Shown in pieces: positions 34,220-42,061 of a stretch of DNA of 64,000 bases. The position numbers and the translations under genes were made by a program. The stretch is from Bog-756 sp963696495. Lineage in GTDB: Bacteria > Actinomycetota > Acidimicrobiia > Acidimicrobiales > RAAP-2. The stretch covers positions 992,001 through 1,056,000 of the forward strand of contig CAVOKJ010000002.1 of assembly GCA_963696495.1 (NCBI GenBank), written 5' to 3'. Numbering within the stretch: position 1 is the stretch's first letter; each line of letters begins with the position of its first letter. A model generated the notes under the pieces. The model had not been told where the DNA came from, did no database searches, and saw only the letters and a program-made list of their open reading frames with translations.

Positions 34220-35175
34220 GGCTGCCCCGACGAGGGCGTCCGCCGGTCGTAGGCGGCGACGATGTCGGCGACGATCCGGTGGCGGACCACGTCCCGCTGG
34301 CCGAGGTGGACGAAGGCGAGGTCGGGCACGCCCGACAGCACGGGCTCCAGGCCGACCAGGCCCGAGCGGCCGCCGGGCACGTCGATCTGGGTGATGTCCC
34401 CCGTGACCACGGCCTTGGAGCCGAACCCGATGCGGGTCAGGAACATCTTCATCTGCTCGGGACTGGTGTTCTGGGCCTCGTCCAGGATGATGAAGCTGTT
34501 GTTGAGCGTCCGGCCTCGCATGAACGCCAGCGGGGCCACCTCCACCGCGCCGCGGTCGATGAGCCGCTGGGCGCCCTCGGGCTCCAACAGGTCGTGCAGG
34601 GCGTCGTAGAGGGGGCGGAGATAGGGGTCGACCTTCGCCATCAGGTCCCCGGGGAGGAAGCCGAGCCGCTCCCCCGCCTCGACGGCGGGGCGGGTCAGGA
34701 TGATCCGGTTCACCTGATGGGACTGCAGCGCCTGCACGGCCAGGGCCACCGCCAGGTAGGACTTGCCGGTGCCGGCGGGACCGATGCCGAAGGTGACGAT
34801 GTTGGAGGCGATGGCGTCGGTGTACTGCTTCTGCCCGCCGGTCTTCGGGCGCACCGCCCGGCCCCGGGACGACCGCAGCAGCTGCGAGGTGAGCACCTCC
34901 GAGGGCCGGATGTCGTCGTGCATCATGTCGATGGTGCGGTGGACCTGCACGGCGTCGAGGCCCTGGCCCGACTCGAGCAGGATGATCAGCTCCTCGAACA
35001 GGGCCCCCACCCGCTCGGCGCCGTCGCCCTCGATGGAGATCTCGTTACCCCGGACGGCGATGCGCACGTCGTCGAACGCCCCCTCGACCAGGCGCAGCAA
35101 TTCGTCCCGCTGGCCGAGCAGGCCGGCCATCAGATGGTTGCCGGGAACGAGAATTTTGACCTGGGTGCCTGCCAC
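34216..35175 (-). CDS. phoH: PhoH family ATPase
   Basis: A 319-residue P-loop protein. An N-terminal KH-like part (1-110) leads to Walker A GPAGTGKS at 132-139 and Walker B FIILDEAQN with the TSPEQMKMFLTR block that follows. GDITQIDVPGG is the third family signature. PhoH ATPases are probably RNA helicases or translation-linked factors. The start is GTG at 35175. It is coupled to ybeY downstream. A 78-bp gap separates it from the HIT gene. Confidence 0.94.
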   Translation of the reverse strand: MAGTQVKILVPGNHLMAGLLGQRDELLRLVEGAFDDVRIAVRGNEISIEGDGAERVGALFEELIILLESGQGLDAVQVHRTIDMMHDDIRPSEVLTSQLLRSSRGRAVRPKTGGQKQYTDAIASNIVTFGIGPAGTGKSYLAVALAVQALQSHQVNRIILTRPAVEAGERLGFLPGDLMAKVDPYLRPLYDALHDLLEPEGAQRLIDRGAVEVAPLAFMRGRTLNNSFIILDEAQNTSPEQMKMFLTRIGFGSKAVVTGDITQIDVPGGRSGLVGLEPVLSGVPDLAFVHLGQRDVVRHRIVADIVAAYDRRTPSSGQP

Positions 35176-35253
35176 GAGCGTTCTGGACCTGACCCTACCA
35201 GCGGGCCGGGTCCGGCCATCCCATGGTCGGGGCGGGACCGATGGTCCCGGTGA

Positions 35254-35613
35254 TCACCCCGGAGGCCAGTCGAACGACCGCCCGCCGAGGACGTGCAGGT
35301 GGAGATGGTCCACCGAATTGAGGGCGTCGGGGCCCACGTTGAACACCAGGCGGTATCCCCGGTCCTCGCCACCGATCCCCTCGGCGTCGGCTACCGCTTT
35401 GGCCGCCTCGAGCAGGGCGGCGACCTCGGCACCGTCCGAGGCGGTCACCTCGGAGGCGTTGACGATGTGGCGGCGCGGCACGACCAGGACGTGGACCGGG
35501 GCGTGCGGATTGATGTCCCGGAACGCCACGGTGTGCTCGTCGGTCCTCACGATGTCGGCGGGGACGTCGCCGGAGACGATGCCGCAGAACAAGCAGTCGG
35601 CCAAGCCCGTCAT
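35254..35613 (-). CDS. HIT family nucleotide hydrolase (HinT-like)
   Basis: A 119-residue HIT protein that hydrolyses purine nucleoside phosphoramidates or related nucleotide conjugates. It starts GLADCLFCGIVSGDVPAD with the usual CxxC pair. It ends with the catalytic triad HLHLHVLGG followed by W-P-P-G, as in HinT. The ATG overlaps the stop of the upstream helix-turn-helix gene by 4 bp. It lies in the bldD-phoH interval of the operon. Confidence 0.94.
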   Translation of the reverse strand: MTGLADCLFCGIVSGDVPADIVRTDEHTVAFRDINPHAPVHVLVVPRRHIVNASEVTASDGAEVAALLEAAKAVADAEGIGGEDRGYRLVFNVGPDALNSVDHLHLHVLGGRSFDWPPG

Positions 35614-35882
35614 GCCCCCCGTCGGGCGGCCACCCCGTCAGCGGTGTCCGCGTGCCGACCGTTGGTGCCCTTCACCTCGGGGTAGAGGTGCTCGAGGCTG
35701 CCCGGGGCGATCCGGCTGGCCTCGATGAACTGGTCCACGTCCACCTCCTGGAGGCGGATCACCCGACCGAACTTGTAGGCGACCAGGTCACCCTCGTCGA
35801 TGAACCGGTAGAGGCTCCGCAGGGTGATGCCGAGGCGTTCGGACGCCTCCTTGGTGCTCAGCCAGGTGATCGGCTCGGTCAT
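35610..35882 (-). CDS. Excisionase-type helix-turn-helix protein
   Basis: A 90-residue DNA-binding protein with the MerR/excisionase-like winged helix: WLSTKEASERLGITLRSLYR, then FIDEGDLVAYKFGRVIRLQE and VDVDQFIEAS. This is the common HTH_17 layout. There is no phage or integrase gene nearby, so a small transcription regulator is more likely than a true excisionase. The ATG at 35882 is preferred to an earlier start that would overlap bldD. It begins 19 bp after the bldD stop and overlaps the HIT gene by 4 bp. Confidence 0.88.
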   Translation of the reverse strand: MTEPITWLSTKEASERLGITLRSLYRFIDEGDLVAYKFGRVIRLQEVDVDQFIEASRIAPGSLEHLYPEVKGTNGRHADTADGVAARRGA

Positions 35883-35901
35883 CGGCGGGCCTTGACCTCC
35901 C

Positions 35902-36498
35902 TCACACACTCACGAGGAGACCGAGCTCGTCGAGACGCGAGCCCATGCTGTCGGGGGTCACCCCGAACAGGCAGGCGATGGCCCGGACGTCCTCGGCGCG
36001 GATGGTGATCATCCTCCCGTTGAAGTCCTGACGGTGCACCTGGATCATGCTCAGGAACCGGCGGAGCAGGTCCCGTTCCGGCCCGCTCACCGTGTGGAGC
36101 TTGGTGAGGTCGATGGCGACGCGCTCGGAACCCGAAGCGGCCTGGATCGCCCGACGGGCGCTCAGCGGGGCGACCACCTCGCCGTTGCCGCTGGCCCCCC
36201 ACCGGGCGACGGGCACGTCGTCGGGCGGGAGCAGCTGGTCCACCGGGACGTCGTAGAGCTTGGCCAGTCGCTGGAGCCGGGGGACCGAGATGGCCCGTTC
36301 GCCCCGCTCGTAGGCACCGAGCACCGATGCCTTGAACTCCTGTTCGGACATGGCCTCGACCGCCTGGAGGGAGAGCCGCATCTGCTTTCGCATGGCGCGC
36401 AGGCGGGCGCCGACGGCACGGGCGTAGGCGATCCGGGCCGCCTCTTCCTGCTCGTCCTCGTCGTCGAGGATCTCGACACCATTCTCCACCACCGACAT
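35902..36498 (-). CDS. bldD: BldD-family regulator (XRE HTH plus BldD C-terminal domain)
   Basis: A 198-residue regulator. An XRE helix-turn-helix spans about 30-85 (LRAMRKQMRLSLQAVEAMSE, VLGAYERGERAISVPRLQRL). A C-terminal domain of about 125-195 aligns with BldD. The Streptomyces c-di-GMP signature RGD-x8-RQDD appears here as R156-Q-D158, eight residues, R167-A-E-D170, keeping both Arg and the key Asp residues. In Streptomyces, BldD with c-di-GMP represses developmental genes. The ATG at 36498 has GGAGG five bases upstream; the GTG at 36504 is too close to it. The gene lies downstream of rsmE and precedes the small HTH gene. Confidence 0.9.
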   Translation of the reverse strand: MSVVENGVEILDDEDEQEEAARIAYARAVGARLRAMRKQMRLSLQAVEAMSEQEFKASVLGAYERGERAISVPRLQRLAKLYDVPVDQLLPPDDVPVARWGASGNGEVVAPLSARRAIQAASGSERVAIDLTKLHTVSGPERDLLRRFLSMIQVHRQDFNGRMITIRAEDVRAIACLFGVTPDSMGSRLDELGLLVSV

Positions 36499-36563
36499 GT
36501 GCACCTCCGCTGTTCTGCACCGGCCGCCCCATTAGCCCCGGCTCTGCCCGTGTGATGCAGGCG

Positions 36564-36609
36564 CACACTCAGTTCCGGCGACTCCCAGGGGAGCCACACA
36601 CTCAGTTCC
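36564..36609 (-). promoter_or_regulatory. Two 13-bp direct repeats resembling BldD boxes upstream of bldD
   Basis: On the minus strand GGAACTGAGTGTG occurs at 36609-36597 and again at 36576-36564, exactly 33 bp apart (about three helical turns). The core ACTGAGTGT matches the central part of the Streptomyces BldD consensus AC-n-C-A/T-G-n-GT at all but one position. The repeats lie 66-111 bp before the bldD start, which suits autoregulation. Binding is inference. Confidence 0.5.
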
Positions 36610-36686
36610 TGCGGATCCCGAAGGAACCGCCGACCTCCTAAAAGGAGCACCCTGCCTCTAGGTGTAGTTTTGCTCACGCACCGTGG

Positions 36687-37412
36687 TTACGCAAGCGGAC
36701 CTACCAGGCCACCACGCAGGGCGCACAACACGGTGCCGGCTGCGACGGCCGCCGTCTCCGAACGGAGGACGGTCGGGCCGAGCCCCATGCCCTCCCCCCA
36801 CCGGGCGCGCTCGTCGTCGTCCCAGCCCCCCTCGGGCCCGATGGCGACGACCGTGTCGGCCAGGGTGGGTCGTCCCCCGCCCGGCTGGGCCAGGCACGGC
36901 GGGGTGCCCACCAGCTCGGCCAGCTCGGCCAGTTCCATCACCGCGGTCACCTCGGGAAGCCGGGTCCGCCGGCACTGGGCGGACGACTCCCGGGCCACCC
37001 TCCTCAACCGGTCCACGGCCCGGATCCCCCGCTCACCGTGCCAGCGAACCACCGCCCGGCGGGACGAGAGGGGCACGATGCGGTCGACCCCGAGCTCGGT
37101 CAGCTTCTGGGTGACCCACTCGGGCCGGTCCCCCTTGGTGGGTACGAATGCCACCGTGATCGGCGGGACCGGGGCGGGCTGGACCACCACGGGTCCGTCG
37201 ACCACGAGCGAGCCGGCGGTACCCCCCGACACCAGGCATCGGACCCAGGAGCCGTCCCCGTCGGAGGCGATGACCACCTCGCCGGGCTTGAGGCGCAGCA
37301 CGTCGACCAGGTGATGGAGCGCGCCCTCGTCGAGGCAGGGGGCACCGAGGTCGTCCACGAAGACCATCGTGGAGGCCGAGACCAGCTCGGGGTCCGGCCG
37401 GACCGCCGACAC
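36687..37412 (-). CDS. rsmE: 16S rRNA m3U1498 methyltransferase RsmE
   Basis: A 241-residue SPOUT methyltransferase acting on U1498 of 16S rRNA. The N-terminal PUA-like part includes GALHHLVDVLRLKPGE. The knot domain has VPTKGDRPEWVTQKLTELGV, RRVARESSAQCRRTRLP, AIGPEGGWDDDE and LGPTVLRSETA, all family signatures. It starts at GTG two bases after the dnaJ stop, so it is cotranscribed with hrcA-dnaJ as in other actinobacteria. Confidence 0.95.
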   Translation of the reverse strand: MSAVRPDPELVSASTMVFVDDLGAPCLDEGALHHLVDVLRLKPGEVVIASDGDGSWVRCLVSGGTAGSLVVDGPVVVQPAPVPPITVAFVPTKGDRPEWVTQKLTELGVDRIVPLSSRRAVVRWHGERGIRAVDRLRRVARESSAQCRRTRLPEVTAVMELAELAELVGTPPCLAQPGGGRPTLADTVVAIGPEGGWDDDERARWGEGMGLGPTVLRSETAAVAAGTVLCALRGGLVGPLA

Positions 37413-37414
37413 GA

Positions 37415-38557
37415 TCAGCTCAGGGCCGAGCGCAGCTTCGAGAAGATCCCCTCGCCCCCGTGCGGTGCCTCACCCAGGTCCTCTCCCCGGGCCGCGGCCA
37501 GGGCCGACAGGAGTCCGCGCTGGTGGTCGTCGAGATCGGTGGGCGTGTCCACGTCCACGTGGACGAACAGGTCACCCCGGCCCCGGCCCCGGATCCTGGG
37601 GACGCCCAAGCCCTTCAGCTGGATGACGGCCCCGCTCTGGGTGCCGGCGGCGATGGCGAGGTCACGCCGGTCGTCCAGGGTGTCGAAGCCGATGCTCCCG
37701 CCCAGGGCGGCCATGGCCATCGGGATGTGGACGGCGGCGTGGAGGTCGGTGTCGGACCGTTCGAAGACGGTGTCCGGCTGCACCGACACGTGGACGAAGA
37801 GGGCGCCGTTCGGACCACCGCGGAACCCGGCGGGTCCGTGCCCGGCCAGTCGGAGGGTCGAGCCGTCGTCCACGCCGGCGGGGATGTCGACGGTCAACGT
37901 CCGGCGCTCGTTGCGCCGGCCCTCGCCCCGGCAGTCCGGGCACGGGTCGTCGATGGTCTCGCCCGATCCCTGGCAACGGGGACAGGGCACGGCGGTGATC
38001 ACCTGACCGAGGATCGACTGACGTACCCGTCGGAGCTCGCCGGCCCCCTGGCACTCGGGGCACCGGGTGGGGGACGACCCGGGTCGGGCACCGGTGCCCT
38101 CGCACGAGTCGCAGTGCACCGGGGTCTGCACCTCCACGTCCCGTTGCACACCGAAGACCGCCTCCCGGAAGTCGAGCCGGACGACCAGTTCGGCGTCGGG
38201 GCCGGGCATCGGGCCCGTGCGCCGGGTCCGACCGCCGGCCGATCCGCCCATCCCGTTGAAGAAGGCGTCGAACAGGTCGCCGAGCCCGCCGGCAAAGGGG
38301 TCGCCCACCCCACCGCCGCCGGCCCCCTGCCCGAAGACGCCCTCGGGACCGAACCGGTCGTAGCGGGCACGGCGCTCGGGGTCCTTCAGCACCTCGTAGG
38401 CCAGGCTGATCTCCTTGAACCGCTCGCCGTTGTCGGCATCGTCCTGATTGGCGTCGGGGTGGAACTCCCGGGCCTTGGCCCGGTAGGCGCGCTTGAGGTC
38501 CTCGTCGCTGGCGTCCGGTCGGACGCCGAGGATCTCGTAGAGGTCGGTGGCGCTCAT
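37415..38557 (-). CDS. dnaJ: Chaperone protein DnaJ
   Basis: A 380-residue type I Hsp40 co-chaperone that stimulates DnaK. The J domain has the HPD tripeptide in REFHPDANQDD (about residues 33-35). A Gly/Phe region (GQGAGGGGVGDPFAGGLGD) follows, then four CxxCxGxG-type zinc repeats (CDSCEGTG, CPECQGAG, CPRCQGSG, CPDCRGEG), then the C-terminal substrate domains. It overlaps the hrcA stop by 4 bp (ATGA) and so belongs to the CIRCE-controlled operon. Confidence 0.96.
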   Translation of the reverse strand: MSATDLYEILGVRPDASDEDLKRAYRAKAREFHPDANQDDADNGERFKEISLAYEVLKDPERRARYDRFGPEGVFGQGAGGGGVGDPFAGGLGDLFDAFFNGMGGSAGGRTRRTGPMPGPDAELVVRLDFREAVFGVQRDVEVQTPVHCDSCEGTGARPGSSPTRCPECQGAGELRRVRQSILGQVITAVPCPRCQGSGETIDDPCPDCRGEGRRNERRTLTVDIPAGVDDGSTLRLAGHGPAGFRGGPNGALFVHVSVQPDTVFERSDTDLHAAVHIPMAMAALGGSIGFDTLDDRRDLAIAAGTQSGAVIQLKGLGVPRIRGRGRGDLFVHVDVDTPTDLDDHQRGLLSALAAARGEDLGEAPHGGEGIFSKLRSALS

Positions 38558-39618
38558 CGGCCCGCCTCGCCCAACCGCTCGCCCAGGCGGTCGCCCACCA
38601 CTCGGGCCGCCGCCAGGGCCAGCGGATAGTTCATGCGCGTCGGCCCGAGGAGGCCGATCGTGCCGGCCTCCTCACCGTCGACCGACACGGGCATGACCAC
38701 GATGGCGCACGACGCCAGTGACTCCACGCCGTGCTCGGTGCCGATGGCGACGGTCAGACCGGTGTCGAGGATGTCGCGGAGGAGGGTGACCACGACCAAC
38801 TGCTGCTCGAGGATGCTCAGCACCGAGCGCACCGTGTCCACGGCGTCGAACGCCGCCGCCATGCGCGAGGAACCGCCGACGAAGAGCTGCTCGGATGCCT
38901 CGGCGCTCCCGATCGAACGCAGCCCGTCGAGGGCGGCCGACACCACCCTGTCCGTGACCGGGTCGCCGGTACTGGCCACCACCGGGCTGATCACCGTGAT
39001 CGGCAGGCCGAGGCACTGCGCCGCCAGGCGGGCGCCGGCCTCGGACAGCCGTTGGTCGTCGATCTCCTCGGTGAACTCGATCGACTGCTTCTGGACGGCC
39101 CCGTCGGCCAGCACCACGACGAGCAGCGCCAGTCGGGGCCCCAGACCCACCAACTGCACCGAGCGGACGGCGGCCGAGTCGTGGGACGGCCCGAGGACCA
39201 GGGCCGCGCAGTCGGTCAGGTCGGCGAGGAGGCCCGAGGTGTGCTCGAGCATCGACTCGATCTCACCGTGGGCGTGGTCGAAGAACCGGCGCACCTGCTG
39301 GCGGCCGACCGGGTCGAGGGAGCCGGGGCGGCCGAGGTGGTCGACGAAGAAGCGGTAGCCCTTGTCCGTGGGGATCCGCCCGGCACTGGTGTGGGGCTGG
39401 GTCAGGTACCCGTCACGCTCGAGCGCCGCCATGTCCGACCGCACGGTGGCCGACGACACGCTGACCCCGGGAGCGTCGACCACGTGCTGCGAACCCACCG
39501 GCTGGGCGGAGCCGATGTACTCGCTGACCACGGCGTTGAGGATGGCCGACTTGCGGGCGTCGAGCTCCAACGGGGCACCGGAGCTCTCGTCTTGGCGGCT
39601 GTCGTGCTTGGTCGGCAT
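38554..39618 (-). CDS. hrcA: Heat-inducible transcription repressor HrcA
   Basis: A 354-residue repressor of heat-shock genes. The winged-helix N-terminus reads ARKSAILNAVVSEYIGSAQPVGS and SSATVRSDMAALERDGYLTQPHTSAGRIPTDKG. The C-terminal dimerisation domain ends GTIGLLGPTRMNYPLALAAA. The ATG at 39618 is chosen over an in-frame extension that would run through the operator. A CIRCE element lies 64 bases upstream, so the hrcA-dnaJ-rsmE unit is probably autoregulated and heat-inducible. Confidence 0.96.
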   Translation of the reverse strand: MPTKHDSRQDESSGAPLELDARKSAILNAVVSEYIGSAQPVGSQHVVDAPGVSVSSATVRSDMAALERDGYLTQPHTSAGRIPTDKGYRFFVDHLGRPGSLDPVGRQQVRRFFDHAHGEIESMLEHTSGLLADLTDCAALVLGPSHDSAAVRSVQLVGLGPRLALLVVVLADGAVQKQSIEFTEEIDDQRLSEAGARLAAQCLGLPITVISPVVASTGDPVTDRVVSAALDGLRSIGSAEASEQLFVGGSSRMAAAFDAVDTVRSVLSILEQQLVVVTLLRDILDTGLTVAIGTEHGVESLASCAIVVMPVSVDGEEAGTIGLLGPTRMNYPLALAAARVVGDRLGERLGEAGR

Positions 39619-39681
39619 GGGCTCTCGTTCCGGCGGCCGGACCCTCCGGCCGGCGGAAGCCGGACGTCGGTTCGTGCGGTG

Positions 39682-39708
39682 CTGGCACTCCACTCTAGTG
39701 AGTGCTGA
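39682..39708 (-). promoter_or_regulatory. CIRCE operator of hrcA-dnaJ
   Basis: Inverted arms CTGGCACTC (39682-39690) and GAGTGCTGA (39700-39708) are separated by exactly nine bases. The consensus is TTAGCACTC-N9-GAGTGCTAA, with the GCACTC/GAGTGC cores perfect here. It lies upstream of hrcA on the same strand, where HrcA binds in other bacteria. Confidence 0.93.
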
Positions 39709-39820
39709 CCGGTCCCGGGCCTCATGCAGGTGGAACCGTCGGCGGGGAGGCTCGGGAGCCCTCTTCGCCGGTCGACCCCCTCGGCCACCGCTCCCGCCAC
39801 GGGGGCGGTTCCGGCCGGCG

Positions 39821-40480
39821 TCAGGCAGAGGCGACGAAGAGTCGGGCCGTCATCGCCGGCCCCAGGGCGATCGTCGACTCCCCCACCACCAGGACGAGGG
39901 TGCCGTCGGGGGCCCTGGACTGGATCACCGCCGTGGTGCCGGGTGTGAGCCCGTGGTCACCCAGGTAGGACAGCGACGCCGACTCGTGCTCGATGCTCTC
40001 GGTGATCCGCTCGAGGCGGATCCTCTCACCGGGGACGGTCTCGTCCAGGGGCTTCTGCCTGGGCACGGGTGAGTCGGCACCGGGGATGGGATTGCCATGG
40101 GGGCAGGTCGCCGGGTTCCCCAGCAGCGCCACCAGGCGTTCCTCGACGTCGTCGGAGATGACGTGCTCCCACCGACCCGCCTCGATGTGGGCCTTGTCCC
40201 AGTCGAGCCCGATCACGTCGACGAGCAGGCGCTCCGCCAGCCGGTGCTTGCGGACGACCCCCGCCGCCAGCGCCGCCCCCTTCGGGGTCATGGTGATCTG
40301 ACGCGAGCTTCGGGTGATCAGATCGTCGGACTCGAGCCGGTCGAGCATCTCCGACACCGAGGGAGCCGCCTTGTCGAGTCGTTCGGCCAGACGGGCCTGG
40401 ATGACCGGGATCCCCTCCTCCTCGAGGGCGAAGATCGTCTCGAGGTACTCCTCGACCGGGGGATGGAATCGGTCAAGCAC
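39821..40480 (-). CDS. DtxR/MntR-family metal-dependent regulator
   Basis: A 219-residue regulator with a winged helix (VEEYLETIFALEEEG ... ARLAERLDKAAPSVSEML), a dimerisation and metal-binding domain (VRKHRLAERLLVDVIGLD, GRWEHVISDDVEERL, NPATCPHGNPIPG), and an SH3/FeoA-like tail (YLGDHGLTPGTTAVI). Against DtxR, the site 1 residues H79, E83 and H98 are kept. In site 2, M10 is Glu and C102 is Gly while E105-H106 remain. Metal preference (Fe or Mn) is therefore uncertain. The GTG at 40480 has AGGA eight bases upstream; another GTG lies at 40486. Confidence 0.9.
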   Translation of the reverse strand: MLDRFHPPVEEYLETIFALEEEGIPVIQARLAERLDKAAPSVSEMLDRLESDDLITRSSRQITMTPKGAALAAGVVRKHRLAERLLVDVIGLDWDKAHIEAGRWEHVISDDVEERLVALLGNPATCPHGNPIPGADSPVPRQKPLDETVPGERIRLERITESIEHESASLSYLGDHGLTPGTTAVIQSRAPDGTLVLVVGESTIALGPAMTARLFVASA

Positions 40481-40635
40481 GAGCACGATCCTACGGCAAC
40501 CGGGCGGTCGACGGTCCGGCCGGCCGGGTCGCCGCCGCGTCCGATCGGCCGGCAAGGCCGGATTCGGTCGGCAGGACCCCATTCGGTCGGCCGCCGGCGC
40601 CTCAGTCGAACGGCCGGTCAACCCCTGGGACTACC

Positions 40636-41094
40636 GTGGGAGCCGTGGGCACAGCACCGGGAGTCGACCCCGCCGACGAGGGCTCGGGGCCGTCCGACAG
40701 CCGGGCCGTGCCGTCCGATGGGGCTGGGCCGGACGACAGCGGAGCCGTGCCGGACGAGGGGGTCGTGCCGGACGAGGGGATCGTGCCGGACGGATCCGTC
40801 GCTCGGCCCGACGAGGTCGAACCACCGGAGGGCAGCGACCCGCTCCGATTCAACAAGTGGATGAAGCGATCGGCCACCGGCGCGGTGCTGACCGGCATAA
40901 GCCTGGGCCTGCGTGAGGCGCTCGAGACCACGAAGAAGGAGCCGGCGTTCATGATCGAGGCGTCGGGCCGGCCCGAGGATCCCGACAACCCGATCCAGCT
41001 CCACTTCGATCCTGACAACCCGGCCGACACCGTGGCCGTCATCCGCCAGCCCCCCACGCGACCCGACCAGGACCAGCCACCACCGGCCGGATAG
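40636..41094 (+). CDS. Hypothetical protein with repetitive acidic N-terminus
   Basis: A 152-residue protein starting at GTG. Residues 1-70 are Asp/Glu/Pro/Gly-rich with V-P-D-E-G-V type repeats. Residues about 70-145 look like a conserved domain: DPLRFNKWMKRSATGAVLTG, LREALETTKKEPAFMIEASG and IQLHFDPDNPADTVAVI. It is divergent from the DtxR gene with 155 bp between starts. I believe similar proteins occur in related actinobacteria but know no function. Confidence 0.65.
   Translation: MGAVGTAPGVDPADEGSGPSDSRAVPSDGAGPDDSGAVPDEGVVPDEGIVPDGSVARPDEVEPPEGSDPLRFNKWMKRSATGAVLTGISLGLREALETTKKEPAFMIEASGRPEDPDNPIQLHFDPDNPADTVAVIRQPPTRPDQDQPPPAG
40747..40794. repeat. 18-bp tandem repeats in the acidic N-terminal coding region
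   Basis: GTGCCGGACGAGGGG plus GTC or ATC occurs at 40747-40764 and 40765-40782, with a truncated third copy from 40783. Each unit encodes V-P-D-E-G-V/I in frame. Confidence 0.8.
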
Positions 41095-41120
41095 CCGGCG
41101 GCACGCCGACCCCTGGCGCC

Positions 41121-41762
41121 TCAACCGACCGGCTCACCGATCGGCGGCTCACCGACCCGGCGGCCCGGGGGCGGCACTCCGACCGGCCGGACCTCACGGT
41201 CCGGTCCCCGGGGGCGGACGCGGTGGAGGAGGCGCCAGGCCAAGCCGTCGATCAGCAGGACGACGCCCAGGCCGTAGAGCACCCCGGCCACCGCGTCGGT
41301 CGGGAAGTGCCAGCGGAGTGCGACCACGGCCAGGGCCATCCACGAGGTGTAGGCCGCAGCCAGGACGGCGGCGACCACACGCCAACGGACCGGGGTGGCG
41401 AGCACGGCCGCCGTGGCCAGGGCGGCGGCGCCGACCGTCGATCCCGAAGGGTAGGTGAGCGCCCCACCGAGGGTGCGTCCCACGGCCGGCTTCATCACCA
41501 ACTCGCTGGTGGACAGGGCGAGGATCGGTCCGATCAGGCAGGCAATCGAGCGGGGGCGGTCTCGACGGTAGACGAGCACGGCCAGGACGACCGGCCCGAC
41601 GATGATCACCGCCGGTCGACTGAACCAGGTGATCGAGGTCAGAGCGGAGCGCCCGATGTCGGGGAGCGCGGCGAAGATCCACCGGTCGAAGGAGGTGGAC
41701 CGGGGACGGACGGCGAAGTAGAACGCGCCGGCCATCACGACGGCCACGAGGGCGGCGCCCAC
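41121..41762 (-). CDS. PAP2-superfamily membrane phosphatase
   Basis: A 213-residue membrane protein with about five hydrophobic segments. The three PAP2 regions are recognisable but divergent: KPAVGRTLGGALT (C1), TYPSGSTVGAAAL (C2, PSGS instead of PSGH) and ALRWHFPTDAVAGVL (C3 with the catalytic His and Asp). Family members dephosphorylate lipid phosphates such as undecaprenyl diphosphate or phosphatidate. It starts at GTG near 41762, where the exact start is uncertain. Divergent from a glycosyltransferase, it may recycle a lipid carrier. Confidence 0.78.
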   Translation of the reverse strand: MGAALVAVVMAGAFYFAVRPRSTSFDRWIFAALPDIGRSALTSITWFSRPAVIIVGPVVLAVLVYRRDRPRSIACLIGPILALSTSELVMKPAVGRTLGGALTYPSGSTVGAAALATAAVLATPVRWRVVAAVLAAAYTSWMALAVVALRWHFPTDAVAGVLYGLGVVLLIDGLAWRLLHRVRPRGPDREVRPVGVPPPGRRVGEPPIGEPVG

Positions 41763-42061
41763 GGCGATCTCCCGGCCGGAGGCCCGGTCCCGGCCGCCCC
41801 GTCCGGATCGGGGGCGCGGTCCACCGAAGCGGGCGCGCCCGCCCAGCCGGGCACCTGGTCCACGGATGGCATGGCGACCAAACTACCGGGGGTGGGCGCT
41901 CCGGCCTCGCACCCCGGGCCATTCGCTGAGCACGTTGGTTCCCCCACGGTCCGGGGTGACCATCGCTAGCATGAGCGAGTGGGAGATCCGACGGCTCGAA
42001 CCAGTACGGCGTGCCGACCAGGCGCTCCGCTCCCCGGAGCCGGCCCCCGGACGGAAGCGGT

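Noticed and set aside
35610..35882. A phage excisionase marking an integrated element
   Set aside because: There is no integrase, attachment repeat or phage gene nearby, and it is coupled to a HIT gene in a housekeeping operon.
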